This document shows, one piece after another, positions 8,177 to 15,672 of a stretch of DNA of 32,313 bases (positions are counted from its first letter, which is position 1; every line of letters starts with the position of its first letter). The stretch spans positions 1-32,313 of the forward strand of contig CAYRYP010000007.1 in assembly GCA_964428485.1 (NCBI GenBank), read 5' to 3'. Below the pieces are notes generated by a model. That model ran no database searches, was not told the origin of the DNA, and saw only the letters and a list, made by a program, of their open reading frames with translations. Both the position numbers and the translations under genes were made by a program. Source of the DNA: CAZPAN01 sp964428485. Its GTDB lineage: Bacteria; Actinomycetota; Coriobacteriia; Coriobacteriales; CADBOM01.

Positions 8177-8282
8177 ATGCATTGAGTATTAACCCCAGCC
8201 CGGGATAATGCGTTCCAAGGTTGCCGCCAGGGGCATTGGTGTAATGGCTCAATCCGGGGCATTCTTACAGGAGGTTGGCAAG

Positions 8283-9119
8283 ATGAAAAAGCGTATGACG
8301 GCGATTGTCGCGTCTGCGACGGCAATCGCGCTTGTTGGGGCGTTTGCCCTCACAGGGTGCAGTGGAAGCGATTCCACCGAGGAGACCCATGAGGCTACGA
8401 CGCTCCAAATTTTTGCAGCGAACTCGCTGTCCGAGGCTATGGAAGAGGCCTGTGCGGCCTACAGTGAGAGCCACGACTGGGTAACCTTCAGTGATGCGCA
8501 GTATCTCTCGTCCGGAAACCTTGTTCAGGAGCTCGTCGGTGGTGCCTACGCAGACATATTCATCTCTGCCTCCCAGAGCAAGATGGACGAGGCTTCGGAG
8601 GAGGGTCAGATCGTTGACGACACCAGGATTGACCTGTTCGACAACGACCTGGTCGTTATCGCTGCCGAAGGGTCTGACATCGAGATCAGCTCCCTAGAGG
8701 ACATCATCACCGGTGGCTACACCCTCGCTGTTGGCGATGATTCCGTGCCCGCAGGAAACTACGCCGCCCAGTCGTTCTACAGCATCGGTTACTACACTGA
8801 TGAGTCTGGAACTGGCGGAGAGTACACCGGCCTGGCTTCCACCCCCATCACCGCCAGCAAGGTTGGCGATGTTGCTCAGTACGTGTCGAGCGGCAATGTC
8901 GAGCTTGGAATCGTCTTCCTCTCCGACTCCTACAGGTATGACGGTGTCGAGGTTGTCTACACCATCCCGGCCGAGATGCATGAGTCCATCATCTACCCGG
9001 CGGCTGTCTGCAGCGTCTCCGAGTACCAGGAGGAGGCTCAGGCCTTCCTCGAGTGGTGCTACACCGATGCTGAGGCCGAGGAGATCTGGCAGAAGTGGGG
9101 ATTCTCGCTGGCTGCCTAG
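8283..9119 (+). CDS. modA: Molybdate ABC transporter substrate-binding lipoprotein
   Basis: ModA-type binding protein of 278 aa that captures molybdate (or tungstate) outside the membrane and hands it to ModBC. The N terminus MKKRMTA plus a hydrophobic stretch ends in lipobox ALTGC, so it should be a lipid-anchored protein. The mature part shows the ModA pattern: IFAANSLSEAMEEA, then ADIFISASQSKMD, then IYPAAVCSVSEY and a FLEWCYTDAEAEEIWQKWGF end. Start 8283 is preferred because CAGGAGG lies at 8269-8275 and the signal peptide begins there. An upstream in-frame ATG at 8208 would add 25 residues that spoil the signal peptide. It is first in modA-modB-modC, with a strong hairpin in the 198-nt gap to modB. 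Confidence 0.93.
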   Translation: MKKRMTAIVASATAIALVGAFALTGCSGSDSTEETHEATTLQIFAANSLSEAMEEACAAYSESHDWVTFSDAQYLSSGNLVQELVGGAYADIFISASQSKMDEASEEGQIVDDTRIDLFDNDLVVIAAEGSDIEISSLEDIITGGYTLAVGDDSVPAGNYAAQSFYSIGYYTDESGTGGEYTGLASTPITASKVGDVAQYVSSGNVELGIVFLSDSYRYDGVEVVYTIPAEMHESIIYPAAVCSVSEYQEEAQAFLEWCYTDAEAEEIWQKWGFSLAA

Positions 9120-9184
9120 AATCAACTTTCTGGAAAATGCCTTTCCTCCCTCTATCCGGCTAAGACCGGAACTCCGACCTGGTT

Positions 9185-9214
9185 CGAGGGCCCGGGATAC
9201 ATCCCGGGCCCTCG
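9185..9214 (+). terminator. GC-rich hairpin between modA and modB
   Basis: CGAGGGCCCGGG (9185-9196) pairs perfectly over 12 bp with CCCGGGCCCTCG (9203-9214) around a 6-nt loop. No T tract follows (GGCCGTTCTC). It may be an attenuating partial terminator or a 3' stabiliser that leaves modA more abundant than modBC, a common arrangement for binding-protein genes. Confidence 0.6.
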
Positions 9215-9317
9215 GGCCGTTCTCAAGCCAATACAAGCTATCGATTCAAGATGCCGCCCTGGTCTTTTCTGCGGTGTCCTGCACGTCAAGATGTGAGCCT
9301 CTGCCAGGATCAGAAAA

Positions 9318-10706
9318 ATGAGCAAAACAACTCAAAAGAGGGCAATCCGCTTCTCCATCGCCTCGTTTGCGGTGCTGGTGCTGTTCCTCGCGATACTCGC
9401 GTTTCTCGCCATCGGTGCTCCGGAGCAGGCCGAGGGGGACTCTGTCACCACTGCTACGATCGACGAGAGTGGCGAATCGGGCATCATCGAGGGCGATGAG
9501 TTTGGAATCAACGGGTTCACTCGCGCCCAGTCCGGCACCAACAGGGAGATCGATGGGCAGTACTACGGCTACACCTATCTCAACGGCTCCGACCCAGATG
9601 TCTTCTCCGCCGTCTATGTAAACCTCGAGGGCGACGACCCATACGTGGTGCTCTACATTCCCGAATCCGCCTCAGATCTTGGAGTGTTGGCTTCCGGCGG
9701 CGAGGGACTGGAGCAGTTCAAAAGCCTTCTGGGGCAGATGGACGAGTACAACGCCAACGGCGGTGTGACGCTCGACAACGATGAGATGCGCTGGATCGTT
9801 ACCGATCAGGAATCAGTCACGGTAGATGGGGTGGTTTTCTCCTTTGCTCAGGAGTTGCGCGAGGGCAGGTACTACACCACCATCATCGGCGAGGGCGGAG
9901 AGGATGTGACGTCGTCGATTTTGCTCGGGCACTGTTCCTACGGAACGATCGCGGCGGAATCCGACGTTACCACCGTGGCGTCCGCCACCGGGCTCGCCGC
10001 CGTGGCCAAGTTCTTCGCCGAGCTCGACTACAGCCCGCTCTTTGTTTCTCTGCGCACCACGGTGATCGCCCTCGTGTTCATCTTCGTGCTAGGCCTTCTC
10101 GCCGCCTACTGGGTGCTCACCTTGGGGCCGCGTATGCGCTCCATAATGGACGCGATATTCACGATACCGATGGTGCTACCTCCAACCGTGTGCGGTTTCA
10201 TCCTGCTGATGATCCTCGGTAGGAACACAGCGTTAGGGATGTGGTTCATAAACATTGGCTTTCCGCTGATATTCAGCTGGCAGGCAACGGTGATCGCAGC
10301 GGTCGTGGTGGCATTCCCGCTCATGTACATGAACGCTAAGGGAGCCTTCGAGGGGCTCGACCCCAACATGCTGGATGCGGCACGCACGCTCGGATGGTCC
10401 AACTTCAAGATCTTCCGGAAGCTGATGCTTCCGCTCGCGTGGACCTCGATCGCAGCGGGCACCGCGCTGTCGTTTGCCAGGGCCGCGGGCGAGTTTGGTG
10501 CCACGATGTTTCTGGCGGGCAACTTCGCGGGCGAGACCCAGACCATTCCGATTGCCATCTACTTCCAGTGGATGAACGGGCGCACCGACATCGCGCTGTT
10601 CTGGACGTTCGTGATGATACTCATCTGCTTCGTGGTGCTGCTGTTCATCAACGTCTGGTCCAACAGGACCACCAAGTACCGCAGGAAGGAGTCCGATGAG
10701 TCTTAG
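9318..10706 (+). CDS. modB: Molybdate ABC permease with extra N-terminal external domain
   Basis: Permease of 462 aa, about twice the usual ModB length of roughly 220-230. The C-terminal part (about 238-455) is a complete ModB core with five or so membrane spans and the coupling (EAA-type) loop LDAARTLGWSNFKIFRKLML at about 352-371, followed by RAAGEFGATMFLAGN. The added N-terminal part has one membrane span (about 12-32) and then about 200 hydrophilic, Gly/Asp/Glu-rich residues that should lie outside the membrane. I do not recognise this domain. Its reading frame is open and joined to the core, so a frameshift artefact is unlikely. Start 9318 has the weak site CAGGAT upstream. The end overlaps modC by 11 nt. 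Confidence 0.9.
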   Translation: MSKTTQKRAIRFSIASFAVLVLFLAILAFLAIGAPEQAEGDSVTTATIDESGESGIIEGDEFGINGFTRAQSGTNREIDGQYYGYTYLNGSDPDVFSAVYVNLEGDDPYVVLYIPESASDLGVLASGGEGLEQFKSLLGQMDEYNANGGVTLDNDEMRWIVTDQESVTVDGVVFSFAQELREGRYYTTIIGEGGEDVTSSILLGHCSYGTIAAESDVTTVASATGLAAVAKFFAELDYSPLFVSLRTTVIALVFIFVLGLLAAYWVLTLGPRMRSIMDAIFTIPMVLPPTVCGFILLMILGRNTALGMWFINIGFPLIFSWQATVIAAVVVAFPLMYMNAKGAFEGLDPNMLDAARTLGWSNFKIFRKLMLPLAWTSIAAGTALSFARAAGEFGATMFLAGNFAGETQTIPIAIYFQWMNGRTDIALFWTFVMILICFVVLLFINVWSNRTTKYRRKESDES

Positions 10707-11832
10707 CGTCGATATCGAGAAGAGCTTCAAGGGGTTCTCCCTCGAGGTGGCGTTCGAGGCGGGCCAGGAGACCCTCGGTCTTTTGGGGGAGTCCGGCTGC
10801 GGAAAGACGCTCACGATGAGGTGCATAGCCGGCATCGAGACCCCCGATGCAGGAAAGATTGTCGTAAACGATAGGGTCTTCTTCGACGGCGCCACCGGCA
10901 AGAAGCCCAAGGTCAACCTAACGGTGCAGGAGCGCAAGACTGCACTTCTGTTCCAGAGCTACATGCTCTTTCCCAACCTCACTGTCTTTGACAACGTCGG
11001 TGCCGGCATCGGCAAGGAGGTGTCCAAGGACGAGCGCGCCAAGATGATCGGGGCGGAGCTAGAGCGCTTCGGCATAACCAAGTTCGCGAAGCGCTATCCC
11101 TCCCAGCTCTCTGGCGGTCAGCAGCAGAGGGTGGCGTTGGCGAGGATGCTCGCCGCCAAACCCGGGATCCTGATGCTCGACGAGCCCTTCTCTGCACTCG
11201 ACGCCCACCTCAAGGGCATACTTGAACAGAACCTGACTGGTCTTTTCGAGATGTACTCCGGCACCGTGCTCTACGTCAGCCACGACATCGACGAGGCCAT
11301 CCGCTTCTGCCACAGGATCGTCGTGATGGACGAGGGGCGGGTCATGGAGATAAGCTCGGGGGAGGATCTGGTCAACAACCCCAAGTCCACCGCGAGCATC
11401 AAGCTCTCCGGATGCAAGAACATCACGGAGGCTCGCAAGGTTGACGACCACACAGTGTTCCTCCCCAGGTGGAACATCAACGTGCATATCGACAACGTGG
11501 TCCCGGACGACGTCGTCAACCTGGGAATTAGGGCCTTCCTCCTTGAGAGGGTAGACGGCCCGGACGCATACGATGGCGTCAACGTTTTCAAGATGAGATG
11601 TGACAGGGTCACCGACTCCAGGTTCGAGAGGACGGTGCTGCTGGGCTTCTGCGAGTCTACGGACGTGGAGCAGGCGGAGGCCGAGGCAGTCGAGAACGAG
11701 ATGAGCTTCCTTCACAGCCACGTCTTTTGGAGGGTCGACAAGCTTGCGGTTCCCAAGGAGGAGCTTCCGGTTCTCGGGGAGGAGGTGTGGATCCGTTTCC
11801 CGCAGAACAGGATCTACCTCGTCCAACGTTGA
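10696..11832 (+). CDS. modC: Molybdate ABC transporter ATP-binding protein
   Basis: ATPase of 378 aa that powers molybdate uptake through ModB. Walker A is GESGCGKT (31-38), the signature is LSGGQQQRVALARML (from 138), and Walker B is ILMLDEPFSALD with Asp162 and Glu163. The switch His is in YVSHDIDEA. Residues about 230-378 form an extra C-terminal domain. Its placement matches the regulatory (TOBE/Mop-like) domain of ModC proteins, though the sequence match is not obvious by eye. The ATG at 10696 sits inside the end of modB, with AAGGAG at 10686-10691, which points to translational coupling. It is the last gene of the mod operon. Confidence 0.93.
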   Translation: MSLSVDIEKSFKGFSLEVAFEAGQETLGLLGESGCGKTLTMRCIAGIETPDAGKIVVNDRVFFDGATGKKPKVNLTVQERKTALLFQSYMLFPNLTVFDNVGAGIGKEVSKDERAKMIGAELERFGITKFAKRYPSQLSGGQQQRVALARMLAAKPGILMLDEPFSALDAHLKGILEQNLTGLFEMYSGTVLYVSHDIDEAIRFCHRIVVMDEGRVMEISSGEDLVNNPKSTASIKLSGCKNITEARKVDDHTVFLPRWNINVHIDNVVPDDVVNLGIRAFLLERVDGPDAYDGVNVFKMRCDRVTDSRFERTVLLGFCESTDVEQAEAEAVENEMSFLHSHVFWRVDKLAVPKEELPVLGEEVWIRFPQNRIYLVQR

Positions 11833-11864
11833 TGTCCGCTTGCGTTTCCGCCGGTGGATGCGTA

Positions 11865-11894
11865 TTGCAACCGGGGAACGAACCGCATTATCAT
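11865..11894 (+). promoter_or_regulatory. Likely promoter of infA
   Basis: TTGCAA (11865-11870) and TATCAT (11889-11894) lie 18 nt apart, about 90 nt before infA. The interval is clearly more AT-rich than the coding DNA on either side. The leader contains a short hairpin GTCCT/AGGAC around 11943-11959. Confidence 0.55.
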
Positions 11895-11979
11895 AACAAA
11901 CTGTCGTATTTTGCATCCGTGTGTCAACACATGCGGTTTGGGTGTCCTTTGCTGAGGACCCCGAAGGGAGAATGAGGAT

Positions 11980-12198
11980 TTGAGCAAGGAAGATGCAATC
12001 GAGCTCGAGGGCAAGGTCATTGAGCCGCTGCCCAACGCGATGTTTCGCGTGGAGCTGGAGAACGGACACGTCATTCTGGCGCATATATCGGGAAAGATGA
12101 GGATGCACTACATCAGGATCCTCCCCGGTGACAGAGTGACCGTGGAGCTCTCACCCTACGACCTGTCTAGGGGCCGCATCACCTATCGCTTCAAATAA
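11980..12198 (+). CDS. infA: Translation initiation factor IF-1
   Basis: IF-1 of 72 aa, the standard size. It binds the A site of the 30S subunit and assists IF-2 and IF-3. The OB-fold signature is complete: IELEGKVIEPLPNAMFRVEL, HVILAHISGKMRMHYIRILP and GDRVTVELSPYDLSRGRI, ending ITYRFK. The TTG start at 11980 gives the family-standard N terminus MSKEDAIE. Purine-rich GAAGGGAG and GAGGA stretches lie upstream. Its left neighbour is modC rather than the map/adk genes often found before infA. A terminator separates it from rpmJ. Confidence 0.96.
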   Translation: MSKEDAIELEGKVIEPLPNAMFRVELENGHVILAHISGKMRMHYIRILPGDRVTVELSPYDLSRGRITYRFK

Positions 12199-12215
12199 CT
12201 CAGAGCCGCATTTTG

Positions 12216-12251
12216 CCATCATCCTCCAAGAATCGGGAGGTGATGGTTTTT
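12216..12251 (+). terminator. Intrinsic terminator between infA and rpmJ
   Basis: CCATCA (12216-12221) pairs with TGATGG (12241-12246) and CCTCC (12223-12227) with GGAGG (12236-12240), leaving one bulged T. TTTTT follows at 12247-12251. With 97 nt still to go before rpmJ, it should reduce readthrough from infA or act as an attenuator for the ribosomal genes. Confidence 0.85.
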
Positions 12252-12347
12252 GCGTGCTTTGAGTTTCGTTCTCCAATAAGGATGACAACCAGCGCCTGCG
12301 GCTGCGGCGTGTTTATACAGAGTTCTTTATCCGAAAGGAAAGAAGAG

Positions 12348-12461
12348 ATGAAAGTTCGCCCTTCTGTTAAGAAGATGTGTGACAAGTGCAAGATCGTGAG
12401 GCGCCATGGCCGCGTCCTCGTGATCTGCGAAAACCCGCGCCACAAGCAGCGCCAGGGCTAG
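12348..12461 (+). CDS. rpmJ: 50S ribosomal protein L36
   Basis: Ribosomal protein L36, 37 aa. The sequence MKVRPSVKKMCDKCK continues to ENPRHKQRQG with the zinc ligands C11, C14, C27 and H33, so this is the zinc-binding (C+) form. Start 12348 has AAAGGAAAG at 12334-12342. The upstream frame contains other ATGs, but their translation is unlike L36. It begins the rpmJ-rpsM-rpsK-rpsD-rpoA-rplQ run, 13 nt before rpsM. Confidence 0.96.
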   Translation: MKVRPSVKKMCDKCKIVRRHGRVLVICENPRHKQRQG

Positions 12462-12474
12462 GGAGGAGTTTGCA

Positions 12475-12843
12475 TTGGCTCGTATAGTCGGTGTCGACCT
12501 TCCTCGCGACAAGCGAGTTGAAATCGGTCTGACTTATATATACGGAATCGGCCTGACCACCTCAAAGAAGATCATCGCGGCTACCGGCATCAACCCCGAC
12601 ACCAGGGTACGCGATCTCACCGAGGACGAGGTTATCGCCATCAGGGACTACATCGACAAGAACCTCCAGGTCGAGGGTGATCTTCGTCGCGAGGTCTCCC
12701 AGAACATCAAGAGGCTCATGGAGATCGGATGCTATCGCGGCCTTCGTCATCGTAAGGGCCTTCCCGTGCGTGGGCAGCGTACCCATACCAACGCCCGCAC
12801 CCGCAAGGGACCTCGTAAGCAAATCGGCGGAAAGAAGAAGTAA
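12475..12843 (+). CDS. rpsM: 30S ribosomal protein S13
   Basis: S13 of 122 aa, the normal length. It sits in the head of the small subunit and contacts the P-site tRNA and the 50S subunit. It begins ARIVGVDLPRDKRVEIGLTY, has the central helix-two-turn-helix, and ends RGQRTHTNARTRKGPRKQI with a basic tail GGKKK. The TTG start at 12475 is supported by GGGAGGAG at 12461-12468 and by the family N terminus. It is 3 nt upstream of rpsK. Confidence 0.97.
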   Translation: MARIVGVDLPRDKRVEIGLTYIYGIGLTTSKKIIAATGINPDTRVRDLTEDEVIAIRDYIDKNLQVEGDLRREVSQNIKRLMEIGCYRGLRHRKGLPVRGQRTHTNARTRKGPRKQIGGKKK

Positions 12844-12846
12844 ACG

Positions 12847-13245
12847 ATGGCACAGAAGAAAAATACTCACACCCGCGTCCGCCGTTCCGAGCGAAAGAAC
12901 ATCGCCGTCGGCCAGGCGCATATCAAGTCAACTTTCAACAACACTATCGTGTCGATCACCGATACCCAGGGCAACGTGATCTCCTGGCAGTCCGCCGGCA
13001 CGGTCGGGTTCAAGGGGTCGCGTAAGTCCACCCCGTTCGCAGCCCAGATGGCGGCTGAGGCGGCTGCCAAGACCGCGCAGGAGCATGGACTCCGCAAGAT
13101 CGCCGTGTTCGTTAAGGGTCCCGGCCCCGGCAGGGAGACCGCCATCAGGTCGCTGCAGGCCGCAGGACTCGAGGTCGCGTCGATTCAGGATTGCACGCCC
13201 ATCCCGCACAACGGCTGCCGCCCGCGTAAGCGCCGCCGCGTGTAG
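12847..13245 (+). CDS. rpsK: 30S ribosomal protein S11
   Basis: S11 of 132 aa. It forms part of the platform of the small subunit. The core HIKSTFNNTIVSITDTQGNV, the GFKGSRKSTPFAAQMAAEAA stretch and the ending TPIPHNGCRPRKRRRV are all conserved, including the Asn-Gly pair near the C terminus that is often isomerised. The ATG follows rpsM by 3 nt, so translation is likely coupled. Confidence 0.97.
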   Translation: MAQKKNTHTRVRRSERKNIAVGQAHIKSTFNNTIVSITDTQGNVISWQSAGTVGFKGSRKSTPFAAQMAAEAAAKTAQEHGLRKIAVFVKGPGPGRETAIRSLQAAGLEVASIQDCTPIPHNGCRPRKRRRV

Positions 13246-13269
13246 GTTCCCAGGAAGGTGATATAAGAA

Positions 13270-13896
13270 ATGGCACGTTATACCGGTGCGGATTGCAAGC
13301 TATGCCGCCGTGAAGGAAACAAGCTGTTCCTCAAGGGGGATCGCTGCTATTCCGCCAAGTGCGCCTTCGAGCGTCGTCCGTACGCGCCGGGCGAGGCAGG
13401 CAAGAAGCGCTCCAAGGACTCAGAGTACCGCATGCAGCTGCGCGAGAAGCAGAAGACCAAGAGGATCTATGGAGTCCTCGAGAAGCAGTTCCACAAGTAC
13501 TATGACATCGCCAACCGCCAGTCTGGCGTTACCGGCGAGAATCTTCTCAGGCTCCTCGAGACCCGTCTGGATAACGTTGTATTCAGGCTCGGGTTCTCCA
13601 AGTCGCGCGACGAGGCCCGCCAGCAGGTTCGCCATGGCCATATCATGGTCAACGGCCGCAGGGTCACAATCCCGTCCTACAGGGTCCGCCCGGGCGACTA
13701 CATCGAGGTTGCCCCCAAGGCCAAGGACATGCTTGTAATTAAGTCCTCGCTCGTCAGCAACGAGCGCATGGAGGTTCCCGGCTGGCTCGAGGTTGATATC
13801 GAGAAGCTGACCGGCTCTGTGCTCTCGCTTCCTAGCCGCGATCAGATCGATCTAGACATCCGCGAGCAGCTCATCGTCGAGCTCTACTCGAAGTAA
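13270..13896 (+). CDS. rpsD: 30S ribosomal protein S4
   Basis: S4 of 208 aa. It nucleates assembly of the 30S body and in some bacteria represses its own operon. The N terminus carries the zinc-binding cysteines C9, C12, C26 and C31 (ADCKLCRREG, then DRCYSAKCAFER), the C+ type. The S4 RNA-binding domain is at about 98-160 (RLDNVVFRLGFSKSRDEARQ, then GHIMVNGRRVTIPSYRVRPG). The ending LIVELYSK is typical. An AGGAAGGTG site lies about 10 nt before the ATG. Confidence 0.97.
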   Translation: MARYTGADCKLCRREGNKLFLKGDRCYSAKCAFERRPYAPGEAGKKRSKDSEYRMQLREKQKTKRIYGVLEKQFHKYYDIANRQSGVTGENLLRLLETRLDNVVFRLGFSKSRDEARQQVRHGHIMVNGRRVTIPSYRVRPGDYIEVAPKAKDMLVIKSSLVSNERMEVPGWLEVDIEKLTGSVLSLPSRDQIDLDIREQLIVELYSK

Positions 13897-13922
13897 CGAT
13901 TGGCCAGAGGAGGCACCGCTTC

Positions 13923-14864
13923 ATGTCAGAATTCATCCGGCCCCAGGTCACGGTAGAGCCTGTCAGCGACACGATGGCGCGGTTCATCGTGGAGCCACTC
14001 GAGCGCGGGTACGGTTCCACGCTGGGCAACAGCATGCGCCGAGTTCTGCTTTCCTCGCTGACTGGCGCAGCGGTCACTGCGATCCAGATTGATGGAGTGC
14101 AGCACGAGTTCACGGTGGCAGAGGGCGTCGTCGAGGATGTCACCGACATCGTCCTTAACGTCAAGGGGCTCGTCTTCTCGCCCATGAAGACCGCCGATGA
14201 GGCCGTTGCAACCATCACGGCTGAGGGCCCTTGCGTGGTCACCGGCGCTGATATCCAGGTGCCGGCGGAGTTCAACCTCGTCAACCCCGACCACGTCATC
14301 GCAACCGTCGCAGAGGGCGGCGCGCTAGAGATGACGATTAGGATCGGCGTTGGCAGAGGATATGTCTCCGCCGAGCGCAACAAGCGTCCCGACGATCCTA
14401 TCGGAATCATCCACGTCGACTCCTTGTTCTCACCGATCAAGCGCTGCGCTATGAGCGTCGAGAACACCCGTCGCGGCCAGAGGACCGACTACGACCGTCT
14501 GATCCTCGAGGTCGAGACCAACGGCGCCATCGCACCGGTTCCCGCTGTGTGCAATGCCGCCGTCATAATCACCCAGCACATGGATGTCTTCCTGGCCCTC
14601 CAGGAGGGCACGGAGCAGGCCCCGCAGGAGTCGATCTTCGCTCCCGAGGGTCCGTCCAAGAACTTCGAGCTCGAGAAGCAGGTCGAGGACCTGGAGCTCT
14701 CGGTTCGCTCCTACAACTGCCTGAAGCGCGCTGGAATCCACTCGGTGCGCCAGCTCGTGGAGTACTCCGAGAACGACCTGCTCAACATCCGCAACTTCGG
14801 CGCGAAGTCCATCGAGGAAGTCAAGGACAAACTTCAGACGATGGGCCTCAGCCTCAAGCAGTAG
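13923..14864 (+). CDS. rpoA: RNA polymerase alpha subunit
   Basis: RpoA of 313 aa, the normal length. The N-terminal domain, which dimerises and assembles the polymerase, includes RFIVEPLERGYGSTLGNSMR and RRVLLSSLTGAAVTAIQIDG. The C-terminal domain (about 245-313) has the helix-hairpin-helix ELSVRSYNCLKRAGIHSVRQ and LLNIRNFGAKSIEEVKDKL, used for contact with UP elements and activators. Start 13923 has CAGAGGAGG at 13905-13913. It lies between rpsD and rplQ as in most bacteria. Confidence 0.98.
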   Translation: MSEFIRPQVTVEPVSDTMARFIVEPLERGYGSTLGNSMRRVLLSSLTGAAVTAIQIDGVQHEFTVAEGVVEDVTDIVLNVKGLVFSPMKTADEAVATITAEGPCVVTGADIQVPAEFNLVNPDHVIATVAEGGALEMTIRIGVGRGYVSAERNKRPDDPIGIIHVDSLFSPIKRCAMSVENTRRGQRTDYDRLILEVETNGAIAPVPAVCNAAVIITQHMDVFLALQEGTEQAPQESIFAPEGPSKNFELEKQVEDLELSVRSYNCLKRAGIHSVRQLVEYSENDLLNIRNFGAKSIEEVKDKLQTMGLSLKQ

Positions 14865-14879
14865 TAGGAGAACCAAGTT

Positions 14880-15596
14880 ATGGGACATCGCACGAAGGGC
14901 CGCAAGCTGGGCACCGATGCCGCCCCCGCCAAGGCCATGAAGAAGAGCCTCACGGCAGCGCTCTTGGCAAACGACCGCATCAAGACCACCGCGACCCGCG
15001 CCAAGGAGATCCGTCCCTACGTAGACAGGATCATCACTTGGGCCAAGCGCGGTGACGTCCACTCTCGTCGCCTTGCCATCGCGAAGGTGGGGGACAAGGA
15101 GATCGTCCGCGAGATCTTCGAGAAGGTCGAGCAGGGCATGTTCGCCGGACGCAACGGAGGTTACACCAGGATCTACCGTCTCGGTAACCGCAAGGGCGAC
15201 AATGCACCGATGGTGATCATGGAGCTCGTTACCGAGCCCGTCTCCGGCGCAGCCCCCACCGCCACCGAGAAGAAGGCTGAGAAGCCTCTGCGTGGCAAGA
15301 AGGCTCAGGAGAAGGCCGAGGAGGACCTCGTCGCCAAGTTCAAGTTCGATGACGATGACGAGGATGCTGAGGCTTCCGAGGAGACCGCTGCGGAGGAGGT
15401 TGTTGACGAGGCTGAGTCCGAGACCGAGGAGGCCAACGACGAGGCTGAAGAGGCCGCCGCTGCAGAGTCTGAGGCCGACGAGACCGTGGCCACCGAGGAG
15501 ACTGAGGAGACAGTGACCGATGAGGCCGACGCTCCCGCTGCCGAGGCTGACGAGGCCACAGAGGAGCCCGCTTCGGAGGACTCCGAGGAGAAGTAG
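14880..15596 (+). CDS. rplQ: 50S ribosomal protein L17 with long acidic tail
   Basis: L17 of 238 aa. Residues 1 to about 120 are the standard L17 fold, starting MGHRTKGRKLGTDAAPAKAM and ending near NRKGDNAPMVIMELV. It lies near the peptide exit of the 50S subunit. A linker rich in Lys (about 125-155) leads to about 85 residues dominated by Glu, Asp and Ala, starting FDDDDEDAEASEE. Typical L17 proteins have 115-130 residues and other actinobacteria have shorter extensions, so this tail is long. It is likely unstructured and strongly negative. An AGTAGGAGAACC site precedes the ATG. The operon ends at the hairpin 15620-15649. Confidence 0.95.
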   Translation: MGHRTKGRKLGTDAAPAKAMKKSLTAALLANDRIKTTATRAKEIRPYVDRIITWAKRGDVHSRRLAIAKVGDKEIVREIFEKVEQGMFAGRNGGYTRIYRLGNRKGDNAPMVIMELVTEPVSGAAPTATEKKAEKPLRGKKAQEKAEEDLVAKFKFDDDDEDAEASEETAAEEVVDEAESETEEANDEAEEAAAAESEADETVATEETEETVTDEADAPAAEADEATEEPASEDSEEK

Positions 15597-15619
15597 TCCC
15601 GGTTCTATCTGAAACCAAC

Positions 15620-15652
15620 GGGCCCGGGTGGGGAAACCTGCCCGGGCCCTTG
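15620..15652 (+). terminator. GC-rich hairpin ending the ribosomal operon
   Basis: GGGCCCGGG (15620-15628) pairs perfectly with CCCGGGCCC (15641-15649) around a 12-nt loop. Only a short TTG follows. It shares the same 9-bp stem core as the hairpin after modA at 9188-9211. Confidence 0.7.
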
Positions 15653-15672
15653 TAGCAGTGTGGTGAACACCC

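Noticed and set aside
8208..8282. Upstream in-frame ATG for modA
   Set aside because: It would place 25 residues before the lipoprotein signal peptide, while CAGGAGG stands directly before the ATG at 8283.
8149..8282. Molybdenum-cofactor riboswitch in the modA leader
   Set aside because: The gene context is suggestive, but I could not fit the known conserved helices and loops, so I leave it as an unassigned leader.
15340..15596. Repetitive GAG/GAC-rich stretch as a tandem repeat or CRISPR-like array
   Set aside because: There is no fixed repeat unit or spacer pattern. It is coding sequence for the acidic L17 tail in one open frame.
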